This document shows, in pieces, positions 17,091-24,868 of a stretch of DNA of 64,000 bases. Position 1 is the first letter of the stretch. Every line of letters begins with the position of its first letter. Source of the DNA: Gemella sp. zg-570 (GTDB lineage: Bacteria > Bacillota > Bacilli > Staphylococcales > Gemellaceae); NCBI RefSeq assembly GCF_018866345.1, contig NZ_CP076443.1:1449501-1513500 (forward strand), given 5' to 3'. The notes beneath the pieces were generated by a model. That model ran no database searches. It was not told the DNA's origin and saw only the letters and a list, made by a program, of their open reading frames with translations. Position numbers and translations under genes: made by a program.

Positions 17091-18257
17091 TTATTCTCCC
17101 CAAACTTCTGCAACTATTTCTTGGATAAGTTTAATTTTTTTCCATTGGTCTTCTTCAGTTAAAATATTTCCTTCTTCAGTAGAAGCAAAACCGCATTGTG
17201 TGCTTAAATATAAGTTTTCAAGTGGAACGTATTTGGCTGCTTCTTTTATTCTTGCTATTACTTCTTCTTTATTTTCTAATGTAGCAGATTTAGATGTTAA
17301 AAGTCCTAATACAACTTTTTTACCTGGTGTAACTTTTGCTAAAGGTTCAAATCCACCAGCTCTATCTGTATCAAATTCTAGGTAATAAGCATTTACATTT
17401 TCTTTAGCAAATAGTGTGTCTGCTACCTTGTCATAGGAACCTTGACAGAACCAAGAAGAATGGAAGTTACCACGACAGACGTGTGTATTTACTACCAAGT
17501 CTTCTGGCAAGCCTTCTAAAACTCCATTATTTAATTTTATAAAATCAGCGGATAAATCTTTTCTAACTTCCTCTATACTTTGACAATTAGCGTTTGCTAC
17601 TTTTCCCAGCAAGTTATCATCTGACAAAGCTCCCCAAGTACAATCATCAAATTGTAAATTACGGCAACCAGCTTCATATAAATCAAATATAACCGTCTTA
17701 TATGCTTTTATAATATCTCTGAAAAGTTCTTCTTTATCTGGATAAACATTAAAAGTATTTGCTGTATTTTCTGCATCTCTTATAAGTTCTCTAAAAAATT
17801 GTGCAGGTGCTGGAATAGTTTGACGTGGTGTTGCGTCTTTACCAACTTCATCTCTAACAAATTTAAAATGATTTATAAAGGGGTGATTTTCTCCAGAAAT
17901 TTTTCCTGTCAAGCCAGCTGAATCTGGTTTTGTTGTTTCATCATGAAATTGATAACCTATTTTAGCTTGCGTGTGTTCTACTCCATTTAATCCCCAAAAG
18001 AAATCTAGGTGCCAATAAGCACGACGAAATTCTCCGTCTGTAATTCCTTTTAGTCCTACTTCTTTTTGTTTGGCTATCAATTCTTTAATTGCCTTGTTTT
18101 CTACTTGTGTTAATTCTTCTCTTGTGATTAAATTTTGAGAAAATTTTTCTCTAGCTTCTACCAATTCTTTTGGTCTTAAATAGGAACCAACATGGTCAGC
18201 TCTAAATGGTGCGTTATGTCCGCTACAATTACAATTACATTTTTTTATTTCTGTCAT
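17091..18257 (-). CDS. MetE C-domain-like methyltransferase, YxjG/YxjH family
   Basis: This 388-residue protein resembles the C-terminal catalytic half of cobalamin-independent methionine synthase. Members act on homocysteine or related thiols. Visible features are FRADHVGSYLRP near the start, ITDGEFRRAYWHLDFFWGL, RNLQFDDCTWG, VVNTHVCRGNFHSSWFCQGSYD (zinc-ligand type His-x-Cys) and LYLSTQCGFAST near the end, carrying the last zinc-type Cys. The N-terminal CNCNCSGH is an unusual Cys cluster. It is the second gene of an operon with the cyclase, controlled by a T-box with an AUG (Met) specifier, which supports a methionine role. AAGGAG precedes the start. Confidence 0.88.
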   Translation of the reverse strand: MTEIKKCNCNCSGHNAPFRADHVGSYLRPKELVEAREKFSQNLITREELTQVENKAIKELIAKQKEVGLKGITDGEFRRAYWHLDFFWGLNGVEHTQAKIGYQFHDETTKPDSAGLTGKISGENHPFINHFKFVRDEVGKDATPRQTIPAPAQFFRELIRDAENTANTFNVYPDKEELFRDIIKAYKTVIFDLYEAGCRNLQFDDCTWGALSDDNLLGKVANANCQSIEEVRKDLSADFIKLNNGVLEGLPEDLVVNTHVCRGNFHSSWFCQGSYDKVADTLFAKENVNAYYLEFDTDRAGGFEPLAKVTPGKKVVLGLLTSKSATLENKEEVIARIKEAAKYVPLENLYLSTQCGFASTEEGNILTEEDQWKKIKLIQEIVAEVWGE

Positions 18258-18305
18258 TTTTAAAATCTCCTTAAATAATAATTTTTTAATAATATTTTTT
18301 ATATT

Positions 18306-19049
18306 TTATTCTTCTTCAGGTAATATTGCTATTACTCTGACGGGTGAACCTGTTGCTTCTTTCCAGTTAGGATATGCAATAGATATTAAGGCACCCACTG
18401 CTGGCAACTTGTCCAAATTATTTAATACTTCTACTTGGTAAATATTTTGTTCTAGTAGGTAATATTCTTCATATAAAAATCCTTTTTTAGCTACTGTCAA
18501 ACCTGCGTCAGTATCCAAAGTTTCATGGCCAACAGCCTTGACCTGTCTTTCATGAATTAAAAATTCCAAGGCTTCTCTTGACCAGCCAGGTGTGCGTTGC
18601 ACGCCTTTGTCATCTAAATTTCTTATCTTGTCTTGACTAGGCCAGCGTTTTGACCAATCACTTCTAAAGGCTACAAACGATCCTGGCAAAATTTTTCCGT
18701 ACTCTAACTCGAAATCTAAAATATCTTGTTTTCTTATTTCATAATCATTATTTTCAGCAACTTCTTTTGACTTATCAATTACATATAGGGGTAACAATAA
18801 ATCTTTTAAAGCTATTTCATCTAAATATCTTCCACCTTTGACAAAGTGAATAGGAGCATCTATGTGCGTACCGTACTGCCCAACCACAGAAAATTTTTGC
18901 ACGTGAAAGCCATCTTCTAAAGTGAACAAGTCTACTTTTTCCAAAACGGGTAGAGCTGGAAAGTGTGGGGAATTTTCATCTATTTGATGAGAAAGATTAA
19001 CCCACTTTCTTGATTTTAAAATTTTGTATATATTAAGTAAATCTGCCAT
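18306..19049 (-). CDS. Cyclase family protein (KynB/isatin hydrolase-like)
   Basis: This 247-residue metal-dependent hydrolase of the cyclase/arylformamidase family carries the metal-binding motif GQYGTHIDAPIHFVKGG (HxGTHxDxPxHF type) and a later GHETLDTDAG. KynB hydrolyses formylkynurenine, but no kynurenine genes are visible here, so the substrate is open. It is the first gene after a methionine T-box and precedes the MetE-like gene by 48 bases, which suggests a link to sulfur amino acid metabolism. AAGGAG precedes ATG 19049. Confidence 0.85.
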   Translation of the reverse strand: MADLLNIYKILKSRKWVNLSHQIDENSPHFPALPVLEKVDLFTLEDGFHVQKFSVVGQYGTHIDAPIHFVKGGRYLDEIALKDLLLPLYVIDKSKEVAENNDYEIRKQDILDFELEYGKILPGSFVAFRSDWSKRWPSQDKIRNLDDKGVQRTPGWSREALEFLIHERQVKAVGHETLDTDAGLTVAKKGFLYEEYYLLEQNIYQVEVLNNLDKLPAVGALISIAYPNWKEATGSPVRVIAILPEEE

Positions 19050-19087
19050 TACAATTCTCCTTTATTATTATTTATAAAATAAACGCC

Positions 19088-19385
19088 CAAGAAAAAGTAG
19101 AATTAAAAAACACCCTCAAACAAGAATAAACTTGTTCAAGGGCGTTATTAATATACGCGGTACCACCTTGATTTGATTAAAAAATCATCTCACTAAAGTA
19201 CGTACTAAAATAGTATTATACTCCGAAGCTATATCGGGCTTGCCCGTAGCAGTCTAAAATATTCGACCACTAACACTCAAAGACCATTTTCAAAGTTTTA
19301 TCTTTATCTTCTTGCACCAAACGAAGACTCTCTGGAAAATCTGCCACTTTTACTTTTCTTATCAACGTGTTATTTTATGTTAGGG
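19088..19385 (-). promoter_or_regulatory. T-box riboswitch, AUG (tRNA-Met) specifier
   Basis: On the minus strand, the T-box sequence TGGTACCGCG (19156-19165) precedes a terminator hairpin ACGCCCTTGAACAAG/CTTGTTTGAGGGTGTT with T-run (19105-19147). Upstream, stem I shows AGAGAG...GGTGCAAG and then the specifier region TTTGAAAATGGTCTTTGAG, in which ATG (19285-19287) occupies the specifier position. Uncharged tRNA-Met should therefore allow read-through into the cyclase and MetE-like genes. Confidence 0.88.
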
Positions 19386-19551
19386 AGAGTATAACAAAAT
19401 TTAAAAATTTCGTCAATAGTTTTTTTAAAAATTTTTCTGAAAATTAAAATTAAAATACATATTATTTATATTAATTACTAAAATTTTATAAATTAATGCT
19501 TGTAATTAATTAATAAAATAAAAATTTTCTTTTAATTAATAGCTAGCAAAA

Positions 19552-21789
19552 TTATTTTTTTATATCATACTTAACTTGTTTTTTTAGGGTTAGCAAATGC
19601 AAAGTTACTACAAAAATAAATGTAATAAGTAATAAAATAATATCTTTAAGAGTAAGGCTAACAAAAGATTTTTCTAAAATAAAAATATTGGCACAAACAC
19701 CCAAGACCCCACCTAAAATTAAAAGATATAATAATAATTTTTTATGGCTATTAAGGGGTAAACTTACCCTGTAAACCATAAGTAGTCCATTAAGTAGGGC
19801 TAATATAAAGGCTATACTTGAATTAATTTGAAAAATATTGACCAGCAAGACTGCTCCAACAAGAATGCTCCCAGCCAAACTTGCATTAGTCAAAACTTCT
19901 TTCATAAAATTATTTTTAACTATTTGCTTATTTTCTTCAAAGGTTAAAAAGAATGAGGGTATTCCTATAGTTAGTGCAGAAATAACTGTAAATTGAATAG
20001 GAATAAAAGGAAATTTCATTGCAAATATTACCGACAATATGGCAAAAGAAATTGAAAAAAATGTTTTTGTTAAAAATAGGGCTGCCACCTTTTGAATGTT
20101 ATTTATTACCCTACGTCCCTCCATAAGAATATTATAAAAAACTCCAAAATCATCAGTTAGTAAAACTATATTAGCCACACTTTTTACTGCACTTGTCGCT
20201 TCTTTCATACCAAAACTAATATCAGCTTTTTTTAGTGCCAAAACATCATTAACACCATCGCCGCTCATGGCAACCGTCTTACCATTTTTTTGTAAAATCT
20301 CAACCATTTTTTCTTTTTGATTAGGACTAACCCTACCAAAAATTTGATTATTTAAAACTACACTTTCAAAATCTTCATCACTGACTTTAGTCATATCTAC
20401 TGCCAGAGCATTTTTATTAAAACCAGCTTTTTTGGCAACACCCAAAACTGCCTTGTGGTTGTCGCCGCTAATTATTTTTATGTCTACACCCTGACTGTTA
20501 AAATAATCAAAAGTTTGTTTTGTATTTTCCTTAATTTCATCAGATAAAACTACATTGCCAATTAACTCTGTATCTTTAGGCTTATCTATAAAGTCTTTAC
20601 TAAATGCTAAAGTTAAAATTCTATAACCATTATTTTTATATTCTTCAAAATTACTTGCTAATTTTTCTTTTATATCCAAAAATTCAAAAGCTCCAAAAAA
20701 ATATGTTCCTTCATCTTTTACTTGAATGTAAGAAAATTTATCCCTACTAGAAAATGCTCCTTTTTTAATTACATGCCATTTTTTTTCTAGTCTCAGATAT
20801 TTTTTTAAGGCTCTTGATGTTGCATTCTCATCATCAAAATAGGCTAGATAGCTAGATAATTTTTCTTTTGCTAATTCATCTATTGCTACAACATTCATAT
20901 TTCCTGTCGTGATTGTTCCTGTTTTGTCAAAACATAAAACATCTATACGAGCCAGAGTTTCTGTACAATATAATTCTTGTACCAAAACTTTCTTTTTTGT
21001 CAGCTTGTAGGCAGACACAGCCAAGGAAACACTAACTAAAAGAACTAGTCCTTCTGGTATCATACCTACCAAGGCACCTGCACTATTTAAAACTATATCT
21101 ACATAGTCTAAACCAATAAACTTACCTCTTAGATACAGTATAATAGCAACTGGAACTAATAAAAAAGAAATATATTTCAAAATTGTATTCAAGTAATCTC
21201 TTAACTTAGACGGATATTTTTTAAACTTTTTACTGTCCTGAGCCAACTTATTAATATAACTATCCTCTCCTACTGCCGTAACTTTCATCAAGCCACTACC
21301 ACTGACAATATTACTTCCACTCAAAAGCTTATCATTAACTTTTTTATAAATATTATCACTTTCACCAGTAAGTAAAGATTCATCTACTTCTATTTCTCCA
21401 GCAATCAAAACTCCATCACAAGGAATTTGGTCGCCAAGATTTAAGTTTAGATATTCTCCCAAAACAATTTCGTATATATCTATTTCTTGAACCTTGTTAT
21501 CTCTATTAACCTTGTACTTTGCCCTGCTTATCAGACTAAGTTTTTCTAAGGCGTTTTTCGATTTTACTTCTTGATAAATTCCTATAACAGTATTAATTAC
21601 TATAACAAGAACAAAAAGTAAATTTTCAAATCTTAAAGTTGTTGCTACAAAAAATGCTAAAACTAAAATCATACCATTAAAAAAGGTAAAGACATTTGAA
21701 AAAATAATTTCTTTGGTAGTCTTGTAGGGTTTTACCACATCAATATTTTTTTTAGCTTGTTTTACTTCTTCATTCGTTAAAAATCTCAA
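19552..21789 (-). CDS. Cation-translocating P-type ATPase (CtpE-like)
   Basis: This 745-residue membrane pump has the phosphorylation motif CFDKTGTITTGNM (Asp about 288), an actuator-domain LLTGESDNIYK, a hinge MSGDGVNDVLALKKADISFGM and IISGDNHKA. About eight to ten membrane helices surround these, with MIPEGLVLL as the M4 signature. The short form without heavy-metal CPx motifs resembles the CtpE-type calcium or divalent-cation pumps. The start is TTG 21789 (MRFLTNEE), preceded by GGGGTGAG. It is monocistronic and no metal-responsive site is obvious upstream. Confidence 0.88.
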   Translation of the reverse strand: MRFLTNEEVKQAKKNIDVVKPYKTTKEIIFSNVFTFFNGMILVLAFFVATTLRFENLLFVLVIVINTVIGIYQEVKSKNALEKLSLISRAKYKVNRDNKVQEIDIYEIVLGEYLNLNLGDQIPCDGVLIAGEIEVDESLLTGESDNIYKKVNDKLLSGSNIVSGSGLMKVTAVGEDSYINKLAQDSKKFKKYPSKLRDYLNTILKYISFLLVPVAIILYLRGKFIGLDYVDIVLNSAGALVGMIPEGLVLLVSVSLAVSAYKLTKKKVLVQELYCTETLARIDVLCFDKTGTITTGNMNVVAIDELAKEKLSSYLAYFDDENATSRALKKYLRLEKKWHVIKKGAFSSRDKFSYIQVKDEGTYFFGAFEFLDIKEKLASNFEEYKNNGYRILTLAFSKDFIDKPKDTELIGNVVLSDEIKENTKQTFDYFNSQGVDIKIISGDNHKAVLGVAKKAGFNKNALAVDMTKVSDEDFESVVLNNQIFGRVSPNQKEKMVEILQKNGKTVAMSGDGVNDVLALKKADISFGMKEATSAVKSVANIVLLTDDFGVFYNILMEGRRVINNIQKVAALFLTKTFFSISFAILSVIFAMKFPFIPIQFTVISALTIGIPSFFLTFEENKQIVKNNFMKEVLTNASLAGSILVGAVLLVNIFQINSSIAFILALLNGLLMVYRVSLPLNSHKKLLLYLLILGGVLGVCANIFILEKSFVSLTLKDIILLLITFIFVVTLHLLTLKKQVKYDIKK

Positions 21790-22177
21790 AAACTCACCCC
21801 AAATTAAATTTTTTATTTCATATAATCAATATAAAATATTATACCTAATTATAACAAAAAATTAACAACAAAAAAACTTTGCTAATTCCAAACAAAAAAG
21901 AGCGATTTTAGTATCACTCTTTTTTAATTTTCTTCGATATTGTAAATATAATACTTAGATTTTTCTTTTTTGCCGCCAGAATAATTTTTATTATTTAGTC
22001 TTAGGGTAATAATTTGTTTGAATTATTTATAGGCTAGCTTATTTACTAAACATATTCTACAACTTTTAATAATTTTCTAATAATCTCTTGACAGCATATA
22101 GCCTTATCCTAAAATATAAGTTAAAACTAGGTTAATAATAATTATTAAAATACTGTTCTGAATTTTATAAAATTTTT
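21790..22177 (-). other. Intergenic with terminator and a C-terminal gene fragment
   Basis: A hairpin lies at 21894-21926. Between about 21926 and 22040 a minus-strand frame without a start reads ITLRLNNKNYSGGKKEKSK and ends NIEEN. It looks like the tail of a lost protein that I cannot identify. The rest is AT-rich and empty. Confidence 0.4.
21894..21926 (-). terminator. Hairpin terminator
   Basis: AAAAAAGAGCGAT pairs with ATCACTCTTTTTT (one mismatch) around a 6-base loop, with T-runs on both strands. It sits at the end of the lost gene fragment at about 21926-22040. Confidence 0.7.
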
Positions 22178-22360
22178 TTAATATTTCATTATATGATAAA
22201 TTGTTGTTACCATTCCTAATATAATTCCACTGATTATAATAATATTTGCAAGCATATCATCACCAAATATTTCTATGTTATTTTTTTTAAAATTGCTGAA
22301 AATAATAAACAGTAAAAGCAAAATAATTATAACAAGTAAAATTATAATAATATTCATCAT
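22178..22360 (-). CDS. Small hydrophobic membrane protein, 60 aa
   Basis: It starts MMNIIIILLVIIILLLLFII and has two predicted membrane helices (about 3-22 and 38-57) joined by a short charged linker SNFKKNNIEIFGDD. AAGGAAG precedes the ATG by 7-8 bases, which supports translation. No family is recognised and nothing nearby suggests a role. Confidence 0.5.
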   Translation of the reverse strand: MMNIIIILLVIIILLLLFIIFSNFKKNNIEIFGDDMLANIIIISGIILGMVTTIYHIMKY

Positions 22361-22667
22361 CTAAAATCTTCCTTTCTACATAATATAATAACAAAATAAA
22401 ATTAAAAAATCAATAATAAAATAAATATTTTAAATTAAAAGTAAACTATAAAAAAAGCTAATATTTTTAAAATATTAAATATATGCTCAAAATTTTCCTA
22501 GTAAAGTTGCGGTGTAAGTTAAATTATATTAAAATTAATAATGTACTTTTGACAATTTATTTTGTAATAGTTTTTCGAATATTAAAAAAATATTATCGTA
22601 AATCTTATATATCTTCTAAATAATTAAAATAATTTTTAACTTATCACAATAAAAATTTTAAAATACT
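22361..22667. other. Intergenic, no gene seen
   Basis: Very AT-rich, with no start and ribosome-site combination visible on either strand. It ends at the Fur-like box of the flavodoxin relic. Confidence 0.5.
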
Positions 22668-22711
22668 TGATAATGTTTATCATTTACCCGACAAAAAATT
22701 TATGCTATAAT
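22668..22711 (+). promoter_or_regulatory. Promoter with Fur-type box
   Basis: TGATAATGTTTATCA (22668-22682) matches the 7-1-7 Fur inverted repeat TGATAATnATTATCA with one mismatch. It overlaps the predicted -35 of a promoter whose -10 TATAAT is at 22706-22711. It precedes the flavodoxin relic, so iron control of that gene is inferred. Confidence 0.6.
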
Positions 22712-22745
22712 TTATTTAATAAGTAGGTCGAGGGAGAGTATAGCA

Positions 22746-23279
22746 ATGAAAATTCTACTAGCATATTCATCAAAAACTAAAAATACAAAAAAAGTTGCTC
22801 TAGCCATGTATTAAAGTATAAAAGATAGGTATGAAGTAGATATTTATGACATTAGAAAAGTTAAAAAAACATTGACTGACTATGATTTATATATTTTGGG
22901 TTGCTGGGTCGACAAGGCTACAGTCAATAAAAATATGCAAAAATTTATTGCAGAACAAAAAATTGAGAAGAAAAAAGTTGCCCTCTTTATGACTTGCGGT
23001 CTGCCAAATTACCACTATCACGCAAAAGATTCCATAGACAACTATTTAAAATATATGCAAGAAAAAGATAATGAAATTTTAACAACTTTTATCTGTCAAG
23101 GAAAAATAGACCCCAAAATATTAATAGTTTTCAAATTTTTAACATGGCGAGAACCGAATTTTATTCATAAGATAGACCAACCTATGCTCTAATGGCTATA
23201 GGATTCTAAAGCTCACCCTGACAAAAATGATTTAGCCAATGCTAGTAGCTGGATTAAAAATTTACTTAGTGATAATTAA
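22746..23279 (+). pseudogene. Flavodoxin-family protein, broken by nonsense codons
   Basis: A 177-codon frame encodes MKILLAYSSKTKNTKKVALA (FMN phosphate-binding loop S-S-K-T-K-N-T), then YDLYILGCWVDKATVNK and KKVALFMTCGLPN, typical of the short flavodoxin family. It is interrupted in frame by TAA (22812-22814), TAA (23190-23192) and TAG (23199-23201). The last two fit CAA and CAG codons before DSKAHPDK. There are no frameshifts, so decay is recent. Its last codons are the first unit of the 22-bp repeat array. Confidence 0.88.
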
Positions 23280-23475
23280 AATATCATTCGCCGATAATTA
23301 AAATCTCATTTGTCGATAATTAAAATCTCATTTGTCGATAATTAAAATATCATTCGCTGATAATTAAAAAATCATTCGCTGATAATTAAAAAATCATTCG
23401 CTGATAATTAAAATATTATTCGCTGATAATTAAAATATTATTCGCTGATAACTAAAAATCTCATTTGCCGATAAT
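23271..23475 (+). repeat. 22-bp tandem repeat array, nine units
   Basis: The units read GATAATTAAAATATCATTCG plus CT or CC, with variants ATCTCATTTGTC and AAATCATTCGCT. The units start at 23271, 23293, 23315, 23337, 23359, 23381, 23403, 23425 and 23447, with a partial tenth. Adjacent identical pairs (2-3, 5-6, 7-8) suggest stepwise duplication. The period is not a multiple of three, so it is not coding. Each unit resembles the Fur-box region at 22668. Confidence 0.95.
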
Positions 23476-23515
23476 AAAAAAGACTATGATTAAAAATAAT
23501 CATAGTCTTAATTTT
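23476..23515 (-). terminator. Terminator of the metallothionein-like gene
   Basis: A perfect 11-bp stem GACTATGATTA/TAATCATAGTC has a 5-base loop, with a T-run on the minus strand. Confidence 0.9.
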
Positions 23516-23597
23516 ATGCCGCCTTCTGGCAACCACAGTCGCATTTTTCTTGGCAAGTACAACCTACTTTTTCACAACCACATTTACATTTTTCCAT
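23514..23597 (-). CDS. Metallothionein-like cysteine-rich peptide, 27 aa
   Basis: Translation gives 27 residues of which eight are Cys, starting MEKCKCGCEKVGCTC and ending CDCGCQKAA. The CxCxC and CxC clusters are the hallmark of metal-thiolate peptides binding Zn, Cu or Cd. It is short for a metallothionein, but all features of a real gene are present: GGAGGAAG 6 bases before ATG 23597, a consensus promoter TTGACA-17-TATAAT at 23639-23667, and a perfect terminator after the stop. A Zur-like half-site ATTACGA (23644-23650) abuts the -10. I recognise no exact family. Confidence 0.8.
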   Translation of the reverse strand: MEKCKCGCEKVGCTCQEKCDCGCQKAA

Positions 23598-23638
23598 ATT
23601 TTCTTCCTCCTACTAATTATTATTTTTATTGGATCTTT

Positions 23639-23697
23639 ATTATATTACGATTTATATTTTCTGTCAATACTTTTTCCTTTTAAAGAAATCATTACGA
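23639..23697 (-). promoter_or_regulatory. Metallothionein promoter with Zur-like half-sites
   Basis: TTGACA (revcomp 23662-23667), a 17-bp spacer and TATAAT (23639-23644) form a consensus promoter. ATTACGA lies at 23644-23650 in the spacer and again at 23691-23697, within AAATCATTACGATTT, and a TCGTAAT half-site is at 23736-23742. These match halves of the Zur consensus TCGTAATnATTACGA. Confidence 0.6.
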
Positions 23698-23798
23698 TTT
23701 ACTTTTTAAAACCCTTATTCCAAAAATTTTACAAATCGTAATAAAAAAGTTTTAAGTAAAATATAAAATTATATATTACAACTAAATCGGAATGGCTA

Positions 23799-24782
23799 TT
23801 ATTCTATTTTAGAAAGTAAGTATCTAATAAATTTACTAATATCTACATCTTGACCAATAGTCCCGACCAAATTCAAAACACCACTAGAACCTATAAACAT
23901 ACTAGCAAAATATTCTAAAGATAAGTCGCCATTACTAGCCACTTGCAACATACTTTTTGTTTCTAGCTTGCTCGGCAAAGAATAATTTTCTGCCAAAGCA
24001 GAAATTTCATATTCCTTGCCCTCAATAATATTACAGATAAGTTGCTGCGAATTTGTAATCATTGCCTTTAAGGAATGCTTGCCTGCATTTTTTAAAATAT
24101 AATTTTTACAGCAATATACCGTTTCATCTTTTAAAACTGCCATAATACGATTTAAAATATCATCTTGAGAAGAAAAATGTAAAATCTCTCCTGAAAAATC
24201 AGCAATTTTACTTTCTATTGCAAGTTTATTTTTCTTGTATCGCCTCAATCTTTTTAGATATAAATTTTTATTTTCCGGGCTAACGTCCATAAAAAGTTCG
24301 ACACCATTTTCTATATAAAGTGGAGCAGAATTATAGATGACACTTCTTTTTACGTTAAATTCAACTGCCACCCTTTGAACAATATTGCCACCAAGTGAAT
24401 GCCCAGTTAAAATAATATTATCCCCATACCTGTCCCTAACTTTTTTATAAAAATTAATACAAGCTCGGTAGTGTCTACCCTGACCCAGTGCAATACTGTA
24501 AAGGTCAGTTTCAAAATCTTTTTGAAAATCTGTATAGGGATTAGTACCGGTATAGGCTAAAATATAATTATTTCTTTTTCTATCTTCAAAAAAACTTCCG
24601 CTACTTCCTGTTTTGCTGTCATAAAAACTGCTAATATATTCTAATTCTTTTGGAAAAAATCCAAGTTTTTTTTGTAGGTCTAAAAAATTTACTATCACTT
24701 TTTTATTACTATTCACAAGTCGCATAGCTTCTACTTGATAAGTTATTTTTGCTGCATGAATAGTCGGTTCTAAAATTGTCAT
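23799..24782 (-). CDS. Lipase-like alpha/beta hydrolase (lipase class 3 / Mbeg1-like)
   Basis: This 327-residue protein has the nucleophile elbow LTGHSLGGNIVQ (Ser about 126) with an upstream YILAYTGTNPYTDFQKDFETD segment typical of class 3 lipase-like proteins. A catalytic Asp in SSQDDILNRI and a His in AGKHSLKAM are plausible. No signal peptide is evident, so it is probably cytoplasmic. Similar streptococcal proteins have no established substrate. AGAGGT precedes ATG 24782. It is monocistronic. Confidence 0.8.
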   Translation of the reverse strand: MTILEPTIHAAKITYQVEAMRLVNSNKKVIVNFLDLQKKLGFFPKELEYISSFYDSKTGSSGSFFEDRKRNNYILAYTGTNPYTDFQKDFETDLYSIALGQGRHYRACINFYKKVRDRYGDNIILTGHSLGGNIVQRVAVEFNVKRSVIYNSAPLYIENGVELFMDVSPENKNLYLKRLRRYKKNKLAIESKIADFSGEILHFSSQDDILNRIMAVLKDETVYCCKNYILKNAGKHSLKAMITNSQQLICNIIEGKEYEISALAENYSLPSKLETKSMLQVASNGDLSLEYFASMFIGSSGVLNLVGTIGQDVDISKFIRYLLSKIE

Positions 24783-24868
24783 AATAACTACCTCTTTACT
24801 ATATAATTTCTTAAATATAACATAAAAAGTTTAATCTTAACAGTATAAGACTAAACTTTTTAAAATTA

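Noticed and set aside
23271-23475. CRISPR array
   Set aside because: The 22-bp units are directly abutted with no unique spacers, and no cas genes are present.
23465-23741. Plus-strand 63-72-codon frames over the metallothionein region
   Set aside because: The supported gene, promoter and terminator are on the minus strand; the plus frames have no ribosome site.
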